A stretch of DNA of 64,000 nt from contig NZ_CBVI010000108.1 of the NCBI RefSeq assembly GCF_000513195.1, positions 1 to 64,000 on the forward strand, given 5' to 3'. The stretch comes from Bacteroides timonensis. Lineage in GTDB: Bacteria; Bacteroidota; Bacteroidia; Bacteroidales; Bacteroidaceae. The notes beneath the pieces were generated by a model, which did no database searches, was not told the DNA's origin, and saw nothing but the letters and a program-made list of their open reading frames with translations. Both the position numbers and the translations under genes were made by a program. Below are positions 44,529 to 54,008 of the stretch, one piece after another (position 1 is the first letter of the stretch; each line of letters starts with the position of its first letter).

Positions 44529-46082
44529 TTATTGGTGATTTAATTGTACCGGCACATCCGAATAGATAATCACTTCACCGCAATGTAGCATGGCATCTTT
44601 CTCGGGATTATTCCATTTTAAAATAAGCTCATGCTTACCTTTAGACAGTTGATATTTCCAGCAAAGTTCCTGACGTCGCTTGGTGAAATTAACAGGCAGC
44701 TTAGCTTCTTCCACCAACTCACCATCCACATATACCGATACATGTGCCACATAGTCATCATTCTTCGACTTCACGCTACCACGCATGACAAAGCCGGTAC
44801 CCTCAAATTCGAATTTGCCAAACTTCTCAACCATGCGATTCAAATTCTTGCGCATTATAGGATACATGCCTTCAAAAGCTTTCTCCAACCGAACTGACAC
44901 CGGTTTCTGGCAGATAATGGTCACTGTGCTGTCACCCACACAGCCTCCGTTACGTTCTACCATCTGCAAAGCATGGTTGTAGCTCATCTGATAAGCCTTG
45001 TTCAGAGAAGAGGAAGTAAAAGCAAAATCAATATCCTCGGCTTCACGCAGATTCTTCATCCAGTACTCGGGAATACCACTATACCCCAACATAGTGCCCA
45101 AAATACCGGCTGCAGAGGCCGGATTGCAGTCGGAATCCTGCCCGCAGCGGGTAGCAATATCTATGGTCCTGAAAAAATCACCCCTTCCGTAAAGCAAGCC
45201 AATCAAGATATAGGCACTGTTAATGGTAGCGTCAATGTTATAGGGTACAAACACGCCGTCAGGACAGCCTATGTCTTCGGAATATTTACGTTCGCATTCA
45301 AACCAAGTGCGCTTCCAGTCATCAGGATATTGCCTATACCAGTCTATCACATCTTTCATACATTTATAGTAAAGACTCTCTTCTGGAATGACTTTCAGTG
45401 CTTCTGTCACTATAAATTCAATGTCATTAGATACAAAAGCCAACGAATACATAGCACCCACGTAAACACCACCATACCAGCCATCACCATAATTCATGAT
45501 ATGCCCTATTTTGTCTGAGATTTCCGATGCGGAATTAGGCATACCAGGTGACATAATGCCAGAATAATCTGCCTCAATCTGATAATCCAGATCGTTTGCA
45601 TGAGGGTTGTTAATCCAATGGCCCGATGCAGGAGGCATAATGCCTTGTAGAATATTGTAGCGAGCGGCCTGGTTGGCATGCCACAATACATAACCGGCAT
45701 TAGCAAACTCCATGGCAAACGAATCGACCGGGGCATCCAATCCCAAACGGTCGAATACTTCAACAAACGTAAGGTCCATATAAATATCGTCATACAGCCC
45801 GGGATCATTCAAACAATAATTTTTAATACAACCATCATCCCAACGGATAGGATTATAATCTTGAATCATTGTGCCACGAAACTTAAATTCGGTAGGACCT
45901 CCATACGTACAGCCGATAGTCTGCCCAGCCCAGGCCCCCTTGATTTTGTCCAACAGGACCGACTTTGAAAGAGTGACTTCCTCGGGAAGCAAATTCTGTT
46001 GTGATTGGGGGGAAGAACACCCCACAGTTGCTGCCAAACAAAACATGGCAACTGCAATAGTTTGCAAGAAATTGTTTTTCAT
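44529..46082 (-). CDS. ADP-ribosylglycohydrolase-family lipoprotein
   Basis: A 517-residue lipoprotein (lipobox AATVGC). The core (about 45-380) is a DraG/ARH-type all-helical fold: KGAWAGQTIGCTYGGPTEF, RWDDG, GLYDDIYMDLTFVEVF and the C-terminal metal motif RCGQDSDCNPASAAGILGTMLGYSGIPEYW. A C-terminal beta domain follows. Family members remove ADP-ribose from proteins or hydrolyse related N- or O-ribosides; secreted Bacteroides versions in carbohydrate clusters have unknown substrates, perhaps nucleosides or ribosides. A decayed ribokinase gene lies directly upstream, which suggests an original riboside-use pair. Confidence 0.85.
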   Translation of the reverse strand: MKNNFLQTIAVAMFCLAATVGCSSPQSQQNLLPEEVTLSKSVLLDKIKGAWAGQTIGCTYGGPTEFKFRGTMIQDYNPIRWDDGCIKNYCLNDPGLYDDIYMDLTFVEVFDRLGLDAPVDSFAMEFANAGYVLWHANQAARYNILQGIMPPASGHWINNPHANDLDYQIEADYSGIMSPGMPNSASEISDKIGHIMNYGDGWYGGVYVGAMYSLAFVSNDIEFIVTEALKVIPEESLYYKCMKDVIDWYRQYPDDWKRTWFECERKYSEDIGCPDGVFVPYNIDATINSAYILIGLLYGRGDFFRTIDIATRCGQDSDCNPASAAGILGTMLGYSGIPEYWMKNLREAEDIDFAFTSSSLNKAYQMSYNHALQMVERNGGCVGDSTVTIICQKPVSVRLEKAFEGMYPIMRKNLNRMVEKFGKFEFEGTGFVMRGSVKSKNDDYVAHVSVYVDGELVEEAKLPVNFTKRRQELCWKYQLSKGKHELILKWNNPEKDAMLHCGEVIIYSDVPVQLNHQ

Positions 46083-46127
46083 TCTTTATCACGATTTATA
46101 TTAATAAAATTATCCAATTCATTCCTG

Positions 46128-46288
46128 AAAGAAACGGAGTTCTGGATACGGCAGCAGCTTGATTAACTCCTCTACCACCATGATTTAGCGAATCCATTGC
46201 CCAATACAGTCTCGTCGCCTTCGGGTGCCCTATCAGTATTTACTGCCAAGTCAATATTGCTACTACCGATCACAGCTATTTTACTCAT
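46128..46288 (-). pseudogene. Ribokinase gene relic (N-terminal part only)
   Basis: From an ATG at 46288 the frame reads MSKIAVIGSSNIDLAVNTD, then ETVLGNGFAK, the start of a PfkB-type ribokinase (compare IGSSNxD and GETVLGxxF). It then hits a stop. A shifted frame continues with GGRGVNQAAAVSRTP, the family's GGKGANQAxAxAR block. Homology ends after about 53 codons, just before the ADP-ribosylglycohydrolase gene, so the rest of the gene is deleted. Lies 13 bp after the stop of the GH3 gene. Confidence 0.82.
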
Positions 46289-46301
46289 ATTTATAATCCT
46301 G

Positions 46302-48500
46302 CTATTTCAGTTTAAATTTTGCTGACAGACGAATATCATCGGAAGAAGCACCTACCAGTGCCTCAAAAACACCCGGTTCAGCTATCCAGTCCCCCCTACG
46401 GTCATCATAGAACGAAAGAGATTCTTTATCCACCCTAAAAGCAACAGTTTGTTCTTCACCGGGTTCCAATTTCACCTTAGCAAATCCCTTCAACTCCTTT
46501 TCCGGGCGAGGAAGCGAACATTTCTTATCGTGAATATACAGTTGCACAATCTCTTTACCACTATGTTGACCCACATTCTTGACACGCACCTTAATGGTAA
46601 GACATTCATCCGGAAGCAGTTCTCCATTGCTGATTTCAATATCGCTATATTCAAATGTCGTATAGCTCAATCCATGGCCAAATGCAAACAAGGGACAAAT
46701 CTTCTCTTTATCATGCCAACGATAGCCCACAAAAATATCCTCTTTATACTCTACCGTTTCTTCATTGCCAGGAAAGGCTTTGAATGCATGAGCAGCATTG
46801 TCTGTCAATTTCATCGGGAAAGTAAAAGGTAACTTTCCCGAGGGATTAACCTCGCCCAGCAAAATGGCAGCCAATGCGTTACCTGCTTCAGAACCTCCAA
46901 ACCATGATGCCAACACAGCAGGTACCTTCTTAATCCACGGCATCGCCACAGCATTACCCGAAACTATATTCACCACCAGACAAGGGTTGACAGCCACCAA
47001 CTGTTCAATCAGTTCATTTTGACTGTAAGGTAAGTCCATATTGTCGCGGTCGGCTCCTTCACAATCCTGATGTTCATCTTTGTTAAGTCCACCTACAAAA
47101 AGCACTATATCAGCTTTTCGAGCTACTTCTACAGCTTCGCGTATCAGTTGTTCGGCCGATTGATCAAGATTTTGTTGAGCGGCATATTCTGTACTTGCAT
47201 AACCACGGGCATAAGTTATATCAACCTTAGAACCTACCATATTCCGAATGCCATCCAAAGGAGACACCTCATACTTCACCTTCAGGGCTGAACTTCCTCC
47301 GCCACAAGTTAACGGACGTACCGCATTTTCACCTATAACAGCAATGGTCTTTACCTGATTCAAATCAATGGGTAATAGATTGCCTCTGTTCTGAAGCAAC
47401 ACAATGCCTTCTTCGGCAATCTTGCGTCCCGCTTCCATGTGAGCCTCTGAAACAAAAGAGCCATAATTTTGATGCCTCCCCATTGAGGTACGATAAATCA
47501 AACGAAGTACACGACGAACTTTGTCATTCAATTCATCCTCTCCCACTTCGCCACTACGTAGCAACTCCAAGTAAGGACTAGCCAAATGGTATCTTGAATA
47601 AGAGTCACTTTCGCCCCATGATAGTCCATCAGTCCATGTGCCATACTCCATATCCAGTCCATTCAAGATAGCTTCACGAGTATCATGCGTACCACCCCAA
47701 TCAGATACTACCACACCATCAAAATGCCAATCTTTCTTCAAAATCTCATTTAGTAATATACGGTTGTGACAACAATGCTCACCCTTATACTTATTATAGG
47801 CACCCATAAGCGCCCACACGCCACCCTTTTCCACAGCGGCTTTAAAAGCAGGCAAATAAATTTCATGTAGGGCGCGATCGCTCACTTGCACGTCTACCTT
47901 ATGACGATTACTCTCTTGATTATTTACCGCAAAATGTTTCACGCAAGCCGCTACTCCATTACTCTGCACTCCTTTTATATAAGGTACTACCATCACCGAA
48001 GCAAGATAAGGATCTTCCCCCAAATATTCAAAATTACGCCCATTTAGTGGAGTTCGATAAATATTCACGCCCGGCCCCAATAGCACGTTCTTATTCCGAT
48101 AACGGGCCTCCTCTCCCACACTACAACCATAGAGCAAGGATAGCTCAGGATTCCACGTGGCAGCCAGACAAGTAAGAGCTGGAAAAGCAAAACAAGAATC
48201 ATTAGTCCATGCAGCAGGTTTCCACAAGTCCCAAAGTAATTCTTCACGTATTCCATGCGGACCATCGCTCATCCATATTCCAGGAATGCCCAATCTGGGC
48301 ACCCCTGATGAACTAAATTTAGACTGGGCATGACACAGAGCAACCTTCTCTTCTAAAGTCATCCGTTTCATTGCATCATCTATCCTTTCATCCATTGATT
48401 TATTCATATCAAGATAAATAGGAAGAAACGAATCTTGTGCTTGAACAAACGATAAGGACAAGTACGTTGACATCATTAATGTAATTAATTGTTTTATCAT
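46302..48500 (-). CDS. Secreted GH3 beta-glycosidase
   Basis: A 732-residue enzyme with a signal peptide (cleavage about residue 21). The GH3 barrel carries RNFEYLGEDPYL, ACVKHFAVNNQESNRHKVDV and nucleophile Asp267 in GVVVSDWGG. The alpha/beta sandwich has LLPIDLNQVKTIAVIGENA and the Glu-containing DEHQDCEGADRDNMDLP loop. A fibronectin-III-like domain ends it. The pattern resembles the BglB/beta-glucosidase branch. It is the first gene of the second cluster; a good promoter lies at 48535-48565 and the shared operator at 48593-48606. Confidence 0.9.
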   Translation of the reverse strand: MIKQLITLMMSTYLSLSFVQAQDSFLPIYLDMNKSMDERIDDAMKRMTLEEKVALCHAQSKFSSSGVPRLGIPGIWMSDGPHGIREELLWDLWKPAAWTNDSCFAFPALTCLAATWNPELSLLYGCSVGEEARYRNKNVLLGPGVNIYRTPLNGRNFEYLGEDPYLASVMVVPYIKGVQSNGVAACVKHFAVNNQESNRHKVDVQVSDRALHEIYLPAFKAAVEKGGVWALMGAYNKYKGEHCCHNRILLNEILKKDWHFDGVVVSDWGGTHDTREAILNGLDMEYGTWTDGLSWGESDSYSRYHLASPYLELLRSGEVGEDELNDKVRRVLRLIYRTSMGRHQNYGSFVSEAHMEAGRKIAEEGIVLLQNRGNLLPIDLNQVKTIAVIGENAVRPLTCGGGSSALKVKYEVSPLDGIRNMVGSKVDITYARGYASTEYAAQQNLDQSAEQLIREAVEVARKADIVLFVGGLNKDEHQDCEGADRDNMDLPYSQNELIEQLVAVNPCLVVNIVSGNAVAMPWIKKVPAVLASWFGGSEAGNALAAILLGEVNPSGKLPFTFPMKLTDNAAHAFKAFPGNEETVEYKEDIFVGYRWHDKEKICPLFAFGHGLSYTTFEYSDIEISNGELLPDECLTIKVRVKNVGQHSGKEIVQLYIHDKKCSLPRPEKELKGFAKVKLEPGEEQTVAFRVDKESLSFYDDRRGDWIAEPGVFEALVGASSDDIRLSAKFKLK

Positions 48501-48534
48501 AATATTTTATATTATAAAATACACATTTATATTA

Positions 48535-48565
48535 CAAAACTACAAAACAAGATTAAAACAACAAA
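48535..48565 (-). promoter_or_regulatory. Promoter of the second carbohydrate cluster
   Basis: On the minus strand, -33 TTTG (48562-48565) and -7 TAGTTTTG (48535-48542) are separated by 19 bp, the same layout as the susC promoter. The GH3 start codon is about 30 nt after the predicted transcript start. Confidence 0.75.
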
Positions 48566-48592
48566 ACATTTAAGAGAAAACTATGTATAGAC

Positions 48593-48606
48593 ATGTTGCA
48601 CAACAT
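48593..48606. promoter_or_regulatory. Candidate operator ATGTT-GCAC-AACAT upstream of the GH3 gene
   Basis: An inverted repeat (ATGTTG-CA-CAACAT) starting 27 bp beyond the -33 element and 58 bp from the start of the -7 element, exactly as for the susC operator. Followed by AATT and ATTGGAAAAT (48611-48620), a decamer also found at 32062-32071. The remainder of the 458-bp gap is AT-rich and shows no gene. Confidence 0.6.
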
Positions 48607-48895
48607 AATTATTGGAAAATACACAAGAATATATGCATGAAAAACAAAACAGAAAGTGCACACAAACAGTAGCCAATCAATTCCATATTATAAAATACAA
48701 GACACAGGAATCAGAATAATTCAGAGAGTAAATACAACTCATTCATAAAGAAAAGAGTTGCAAAAACAGGTATAAAATCTCCAGAACAAAAGGATTAGAT
48801 TATAGGCCTATAAGTGACAAGAGAAAAGTCGTATAAGATATTAATGACCAACATTATATACAAATCATAAAAGCCTCATGCCGAGAAACAAAAAA

Positions 48896-48922
48896 GCCGT
48901 AACAAAATTTCTCCGTTACGGC
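48896..48922 (-). terminator. Terminator of the fumarase gene
   Basis: Stem GCCGTAAC/GTTACGGC (48896-48903 with 48915-48922), followed on the minus strand by a T-run. It lies 37 bp after the fumarase stop codon. Confidence 0.88.
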
Positions 48923-48958
48923 TTCTTTATATTATCAGCTTTATAAAAGGCTCTTTTC

Positions 48959-50599
48959 TTACTTACTGCAATTCCAAGGTTTCAGTTGTTTAAAGAAATC
49001 GTTGCCTTTGTCATCTACCAGGATGAATGCAGGGAAGTCTTCCACTTCAATCTTCCAGATAGCTTCCATACCAAGTTCGGGATATTCTACACATTCGATA
49101 CTCTTGATGTTGTTCTGTGCCAGGATAGCGGCAGGACCACCGATAGAACCGAGATAGAAACCACCGTACTTCTTGCAAGCATCCGTCACCTGCTGGCTAC
49201 GGTTACCCTTAGCAAGCATAACCATGCTGCCACCATGACTTTGGAACAACTCTACATACGAGTCCATACGTCCCGCAGTAGTGGGGCCCATAGAGCCACA
49301 AGCCATACCAACCGGAGTCTTGGCAGGGCCGGCATAGTAAATCGGATGATCCTTGATATACTGTGGCAAATCTTCACCGCGGTCCAGACGTTCTTTCAGC
49401 TTAGCATGTGCAATGTCACGGCCTACGATAATCGTACCATTCAATGACAGACGTGTAGCCACCGGATATTTAGTCAGTTCCTTCAAGATATCTGCCATCG
49501 GCTGGTTCAGGTTTATCTTAATCACGGCACCTTCGCCTGCATGACGCATTTCTTCCGGGATGAGTTCGCCCGGATTACTGTCCAGTTTTTCAATCCAGAT
49601 ACCTTCTTTGTTGATCTTACACTTGATGTTACGGTCGGCAGAGCAAGAAACGCCCAGACCTACCGGACAAGATGCACCGTGACGAGGCAGACGGATGATA
49701 CGGATATCATGAGCCAGATATTTACCGCCGAACTGTGCACCGAGGCCAATCCTATGAGCTTCTTCCAACACTTCTTTCTCAAGTTCTACATCACGGAAGG
49801 CACGTCCGTATTCGTTACCCGTAGTGGGCAACTCATCATAATAATGAGTAGAAGCCAGTTTCACCGTCAGCAGGTTCTTCTCAGCAGAAGTACCGCCAAT
49901 GACGAAAGCGATGTGGTAAGGAGGACAAGCAGCTGTACCCAGCGTCTTCATTTTCTCAACGAGGAAAGGAACCAGAGTGCTGGGATTCAGGATTGCTTTT
50001 GTTTCCTGATACAGGTAAGTCTTATTGGCCGAACCGCCACCTTTGGTCACGCAAAGGAACTTATATTCCATACCTTCGGTAGCTTCGATATCTATTTGTG
50101 CAGGCAGGTTACACTTCGTGTTCACCTCGTCGTACATATTCAACGGAGCATTCTGAGAGTAACGCAGGTTTTCTTCAGTATATGTTTTGTAGACACCCAA
50201 CGAAAGAGCTTCTTCATCACAATAACCAGTCCATACCTGCTGTCCCTTTTCACCATGAACGATAGCCGTACCGGTATCCTGACAGAAAGGAAGCACGCCT
50301 TTTGAAGCAACTTCTGCATTGCGCAGGAAGGTCAGTGCTACATATTTATCATTATCACTTGCTTCGGGGTCGCGCAAAATCTTAGCAACTTGCTCATTGT
50401 GCGAACGGCGCAACATAAATGACACATCGCGGAAAGCCGTGTTAGCCATTGCTGTAAGACCTTCTTTTTCAATCTTCAGAATGGGATTTCCTTCAAACTC
50501 GCTTACGGATACATAGTCTTTTGTAAGCAGATAATACTCAGTCTTATCTTCCCCATGCTCAAACATAGGTTGATACTTGAACGGAGGTGTTGTTGCCAT
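48959..50599 (-). CDS. Class I fumarate hydratase
   Basis: A 546-residue iron-sulfur fumarase that interconverts fumarate and malate in the reductive branch Bacteroides uses to make succinate. Both halves of the single-chain class I enzyme are present. Likely cluster-ligand Cys residues lie in LPFCQDTGTA, GLGVSCSADRN and the early-middle TAACPPYHI block. The beta part has KTPVGMACGSMGPTTAGRMD and KGNRSQQVTDACKKYGGFYLGSIGGPAA. Length is usual. It has its own -7 element and terminator, so it is monocistronic. Confidence 0.95.
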   Translation of the reverse strand: MATTPPFKYQPMFEHGEDKTEYYLLTKDYVSVSEFEGNPILKIEKEGLTAMANTAFRDVSFMLRRSHNEQVAKILRDPEASDNDKYVALTFLRNAEVASKGVLPFCQDTGTAIVHGEKGQQVWTGYCDEEALSLGVYKTYTEENLRYSQNAPLNMYDEVNTKCNLPAQIDIEATEGMEYKFLCVTKGGGSANKTYLYQETKAILNPSTLVPFLVEKMKTLGTAACPPYHIAFVIGGTSAEKNLLTVKLASTHYYDELPTTGNEYGRAFRDVELEKEVLEEAHRIGLGAQFGGKYLAHDIRIIRLPRHGASCPVGLGVSCSADRNIKCKINKEGIWIEKLDSNPGELIPEEMRHAGEGAVIKINLNQPMADILKELTKYPVATRLSLNGTIIVGRDIAHAKLKERLDRGEDLPQYIKDHPIYYAGPAKTPVGMACGSMGPTTAGRMDSYVELFQSHGGSMVMLAKGNRSQQVTDACKKYGGFYLGSIGGPAAILAQNNIKSIECVEYPELGMEAIWKIEVEDFPAFILVDDKGNDFFKQLKPWNCSK

Positions 50600-50633
50600 A
50601 ATTACTCGTAAATTAAATTAATGAATCGTAGCA

Positions 50634-50641
50634 CAAAGGTA
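50634..50641 (-). promoter_or_regulatory. -7 element TACCTTTG of the fumarase gene
   Basis: Matches TAnnTTTG on the minus strand, 34 bp before the start codon. No clear TTTG at the -33 position. Confidence 0.5.
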
Positions 50642-50668
50642 AGAACTATTATTGAAATATTTCTTTAA

Positions 50669-52666
50669 TTAGAGTGAAAATGATGACACCCTCTGCATAC
50701 GACCTATCAATTCGTCACCCAACGCTGTCTTATCTTCAATATGTTTCAGCACGGCAGTGACAAACGGATTACTTTCAAAGTCACCACGTACCTGCTCAAA
50801 GTCCATTTCTTTCTCTGCGCGCGAGCCGTCGGCACCGAAGCCCGTCATAGAAGCCAGCGAGAATTCTTTCTTGGCATCATCATACACCATACGGTCCAAC
50901 CCAACTACCGCTTCCTTCCACTTCTCTACAATGCGGATGATGTCTGTAGCCGTAATATTGTCCGGTTTGATTCCGTAGTATTCCTCCAACTTTTCATAAG
51001 CCCAGGTCCACTCATAAGTGTAGTAGTTCTGATGCATCTTCTCAAATTCAGCATTGATGTACTTCAGACGGTCTACTTTGCCACACTCGATATCATTAAT
51101 CAGGGCATCTATCTCGCTCTTCGGAGCTATCAGGCCGGAAATGTCCACCCACTCACCGCTACCCACTGTGGTGTCGGGCTTCAGGCGGGCACGTATTTCT
51201 TCATTACTTTTGAATTCAATACCTTCCAGACGTTTGATGACAGAGTTCCCAAGGAATTTATGGATGGCGATCTCATAGAACTTGATACCTTTCACCAATG
51301 CTGAGTTACGGATTTTCGCACTATGGAAAGAATAGATGTCGGAAAGTTCACCCGAAGCATGGCGCAGGTTCTGCAAAGTTTCCCGTCCCTTGAACATCTT
51401 CTGCACGGTATAGGGACTGAGTAAGTTGTAATTGATGAAATCCAGTTTGTTGGAATCCGTACGTCCATCACGCTTCGGCCACTTCTGCGCATCACGGATG
51501 GTTCCTACACTTCGCAGGTTGACACCCGGTACAAGATAAGTAGTATTGTTCTGCTCTATCAGATAGGAGAAAGGCAAGTTAGAAGTATCAGAATGATTCA
51601 CATGGCGGCCCATTACCAATGAAAAAGCACCTACACGAGCGGGCCAAAGAATATAGGAATCGGAAGTAGTTTTAGCACCACGTTCCAATGTTCCCTGATG
51701 GATAGGGCCTAACTTATACATGTGATTACTCTGGTTGGAACCCGAACCGGCATTCATGAATGAAAACATACCGGCAATCAGTAAAGTGGACTTATGATGC
51801 GTCACAGTGAACGGTCCGGCAAAGATAGCGCATGCCTCGCCATTCTCTCCCTGGCAATTGCTGAAGAAAAGCGATTCGGACGCTGAATAATTATGTCCCA
51901 AACGACAGGCCTGACCTATAAAGCAACGGCTCAGCATAGCTCCATCGTCTATATGTGAACCGGAAGAGATGATAAAATCATCACAAATAACTCCATGACC
52001 AAGGTGTACCGGTGCTTCCGCATTACTATTAATGCTACCATTATAAAGACGACAAGTTCCGCAGATGTGACAATAGTCTCCGATACGTACATTCTTGATA
52101 GAACCTGTATTGAGTATCATCACATGATTGCCGATAGTACCTACCGAAGAGGCATGCTTATTGGAGTAGAAGTCTGTTATAGACTTCATCCGGCAAATCA
52201 ACTCCGGGCGGTGGCGATAAAGCGCCAGGATATAAGCCTGATGCGCAGAAAGTTTATCATTGATAAGTACTTCACGCCCACCGGTTTCATTCAGTACGGA
52301 TACTTCTACCCCATTACCGAATTTACTCAATCCGTCCACCAGGATGATGTCTACATTCTCAATGAATGTGTCATGCCCGATCTCATAATTAGCAATGTAG
52401 TTCTGGATGTTCTCAATGCAACAGTTATCCCCCACCGTGACATTGTGGAGTGTTACATGACGCAAACCGGAATGTTTTTTAATTCCACCCGGCAATGTGA
52501 ACTCTGATTGAAATACGCCTAAACGTACATCTCCCGAGAAACGGGTGTGATGTACAAACTCGGTAACAAAGTCTTCTGCTACCATTACTTTCCCCCAATC
52601 ATCCGCCAGACACGACTGGCTTTTCAACCGGAGTACTTCGTCTTCGGTTAAATGTCTGTAATTCAT
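50669..52666 (-). CDS. DUF4954-family protein with left-handed beta-helix repeats
   Basis: A 665-residue cytosolic protein with no signal peptide. The middle (about 70-330) shows hexapeptide-like repeats with Asn/His/Gly turns (VTLHNVTVGDNCCIENIQN, GSIKNVRIGDYCHICGTCRLYNG, HIDDGAMLSRCFIGQACRLGHN), as in left-handed beta-helix acyl- or nucleotidyltransferases such as GlmU. The C-terminal third is helical. It is a conserved Bacteroidetes family without assigned activity; a nucleotide-sugar or acyltransferase role is possible. It sits after hflX with a 40-bp gap that contains a 20-bp palindrome. Confidence 0.75.
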   Translation of the reverse strand: MNYRHLTEDEVLRLKSQSCLADDWGKVMVAEDFVTEFVHHTRFSGDVRLGVFQSEFTLPGGIKKHSGLRHVTLHNVTVGDNCCIENIQNYIANYEIGHDTFIENVDIILVDGLSKFGNGVEVSVLNETGGREVLINDKLSAHQAYILALYRHRPELICRMKSITDFYSNKHASSVGTIGNHVMILNTGSIKNVRIGDYCHICGTCRLYNGSINSNAEAPVHLGHGVICDDFIISSGSHIDDGAMLSRCFIGQACRLGHNYSASESLFFSNCQGENGEACAIFAGPFTVTHHKSTLLIAGMFSFMNAGSGSNQSNHMYKLGPIHQGTLERGAKTTSDSYILWPARVGAFSLVMGRHVNHSDTSNLPFSYLIEQNNTTYLVPGVNLRSVGTIRDAQKWPKRDGRTDSNKLDFINYNLLSPYTVQKMFKGRETLQNLRHASGELSDIYSFHSAKIRNSALVKGIKFYEIAIHKFLGNSVIKRLEGIEFKSNEEIRARLKPDTTVGSGEWVDISGLIAPKSEIDALINDIECGKVDRLKYINAEFEKMHQNYYTYEWTWAYEKLEEYYGIKPDNITATDIIRIVEKWKEAVVGLDRMVYDDAKKEFSLASMTGFGADGSRAEKEMDFEQVRGDFESNPFVTAVLKHIEDKTALGDELIGRMQRVSSFSL

Positions 52667-52682
52667 AATAAGTAAATTAAGA

Positions 52683-52702
52683 ATGAAGAATTAATTCTTC
52701 AT
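52683..52702 (-). repeat. Perfect 20-bp palindrome between hflX and the DUF4954 gene
   Basis: ATGAAGAATTAATTCTTCAT. No strong T-run follows on the minus strand, so it may be a weak terminator, a processing hairpin or a protein-binding site. Confidence 0.55.
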
Positions 52703-52705
52703 CGA

Positions 52706-53968
52706 TTAGACCTCTTCCTCTTCTTCGTAGGTCTGATAAAGAAAATCGTTATAAGGGTATTTCTGTACATGCAGTTCTTTCACGCGTGCATAAACCACAC
52801 TCTTCAGTTCCTCCAAATTGATCTTCTCGCGGGCAGAGATAAAGAGGCAATTATCCTCCATCTTTGCCATCCAAGTCTTCATCAGTTCCTCGAGTGTCAA
52901 GTTTTCCTTTGTTCTGGGGGTAAGGTCGTCAGCCGCTTTCTCCACATAGGTGTAAGCGTCTATTTTATTGAATACAAGTATGATTGGCTTACCGGATGCA
53001 CCGATATCCGCCAATGTTTTATTGACTACTTCTATCTGTTCTTCAAAATCCGGATGTGAAATATCCACAATGTGCAACAGCAAATCCGCTTCGCGCACTT
53101 CGTCCAGTGTCGACTTGAAAGAGTCTACCAGGTCAGTAGGCAACTTACGGATGAAACCAACCGTATCTGAAAGCAGGAACGGCAGATTATCAATAATCAC
53201 CTTGCGCACTGTAGTATCCAATGTTGCAAACAGTTTATTTTCTGCAAATACTTCGCTCTTGGCAAGCAGGTTCATCAATGTGGATTTGCCCACATTGGTA
53301 TATCCCACTAATGCCGCACGTATCATACGTCCACGGTTCTTTCGCTGTGTTGACTTCTGTTTATCGATCTCTGCCAAGCGTTCTTTCAGTAATGACATAC
53401 GGTTCAGGATGATACGACGGTCCATTTCCAACTGCGTTTCACCCGGACCACGAAGTCCCACTGAACCTTTACCGCCACCGGCACCGGAACCGCCACCCTG
53501 GCGTTCCAAGTGGGTCCACAAACGTTGCAGACGGGGAAGCATGTATTTATACTGTGCCAATTCCACCTGCGTCTTTGCATTGGCTGTCTGTGCACGCATG
53601 GCAAAAATATCGAGAATAAGCGAGGTGCGATCCAATATCTTGATCTTCAACTCAGCTTCAATGTTACGTATCTGTTTCGCGGAGAGTTCATCGTCAAAAA
53701 TCACCATACCGATTTCCCGTTCGGCTTCCTCTTCGTTCCGGATATATTCTTTAATTTCTTCCAGTTTACCTTTGCCGACGTAGGTCACAGAATGTGCCTG
53801 ATCCAGCTTCTGGGTAAATCGTTTCACTACTTCCGCCCCGGCTGTCTCAGCCAAGAATTCCAGCTCATCGAGATATTCGTTTGTCTTACGCTCATCCTGT
53901 GTTTTCGTGATGAGACCAACCAATACCGCCGTTTCTGCCTGTACTTCGGAGATTACAAATTCTTTCAT
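52706..53968 (-). CDS. hflX: GTPase HflX
   Basis: A 420-residue ribosome-associated GTPase that rescues stalled or stress-damaged ribosomes. The N-terminal HflX domain (about 1-190; VTYVGKGKLEEI, VIFDDELSAKQIRNIEAEL) and glycine-rich linker (GGGSGAGGGKGSVGLRGPGETQLE) precede the G domain with P-loop GYTNVGKST, switch DTVGFIRKLP and NKID. A C-terminal acidic tail follows. The start at 53968 gives the expected N-terminus. A -7 element lies 31 bp upstream. Confidence 0.95.
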   Translation of the reverse strand: MKEFVISEVQAETAVLVGLITKTQDERKTNEYLDELEFLAETAGAEVVKRFTQKLDQAHSVTYVGKGKLEEIKEYIRNEEEAEREIGMVIFDDELSAKQIRNIEAELKIKILDRTSLILDIFAMRAQTANAKTQVELAQYKYMLPRLQRLWTHLERQGGGSGAGGGKGSVGLRGPGETQLEMDRRIILNRMSLLKERLAEIDKQKSTQRKNRGRMIRAALVGYTNVGKSTLMNLLAKSEVFAENKLFATLDTTVRKVIIDNLPFLLSDTVGFIRKLPTDLVDSFKSTLDEVREADLLLHIVDISHPDFEEQIEVVNKTLADIGASGKPIILVFNKIDAYTYVEKAADDLTPRTKENLTLEELMKTWMAKMEDNCLFISAREKINLEELKSVVYARVKELHVQKYPYNDFLYQTYEEEEEV

Positions 53969-53999
53969 TTACTATACCTATTTATTATATATTGGGCGA

Positions 54000-54007
54000 C
54001 AAATATA
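54000..54007 (-). promoter_or_regulatory. -7 element TATATTTG of hflX
   Basis: Matches TAnnTTTG on the minus strand just after the stop codon of the preceding lipoprotein gene. No clear -33 TTTG was found. Confidence 0.45.
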
Positions 54008-54008
54008 A

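Noticed and set aside
48601..48890. Small gene in the AT-rich gap before the GH3 promoter
   Set aside because: No open frame with a start, ribosome-binding context or similarity; only the operator and the fumarase terminator are supported.
49541..50305. 254-codon open frame on the + strand
   Set aside because: Antisense to the class I fumarase gene, which is complete and conserved.
52968..53783. 271-codon open frame on the + strand
   Set aside because: Antisense to hflX; Ser/Arg-rich and without any domain.
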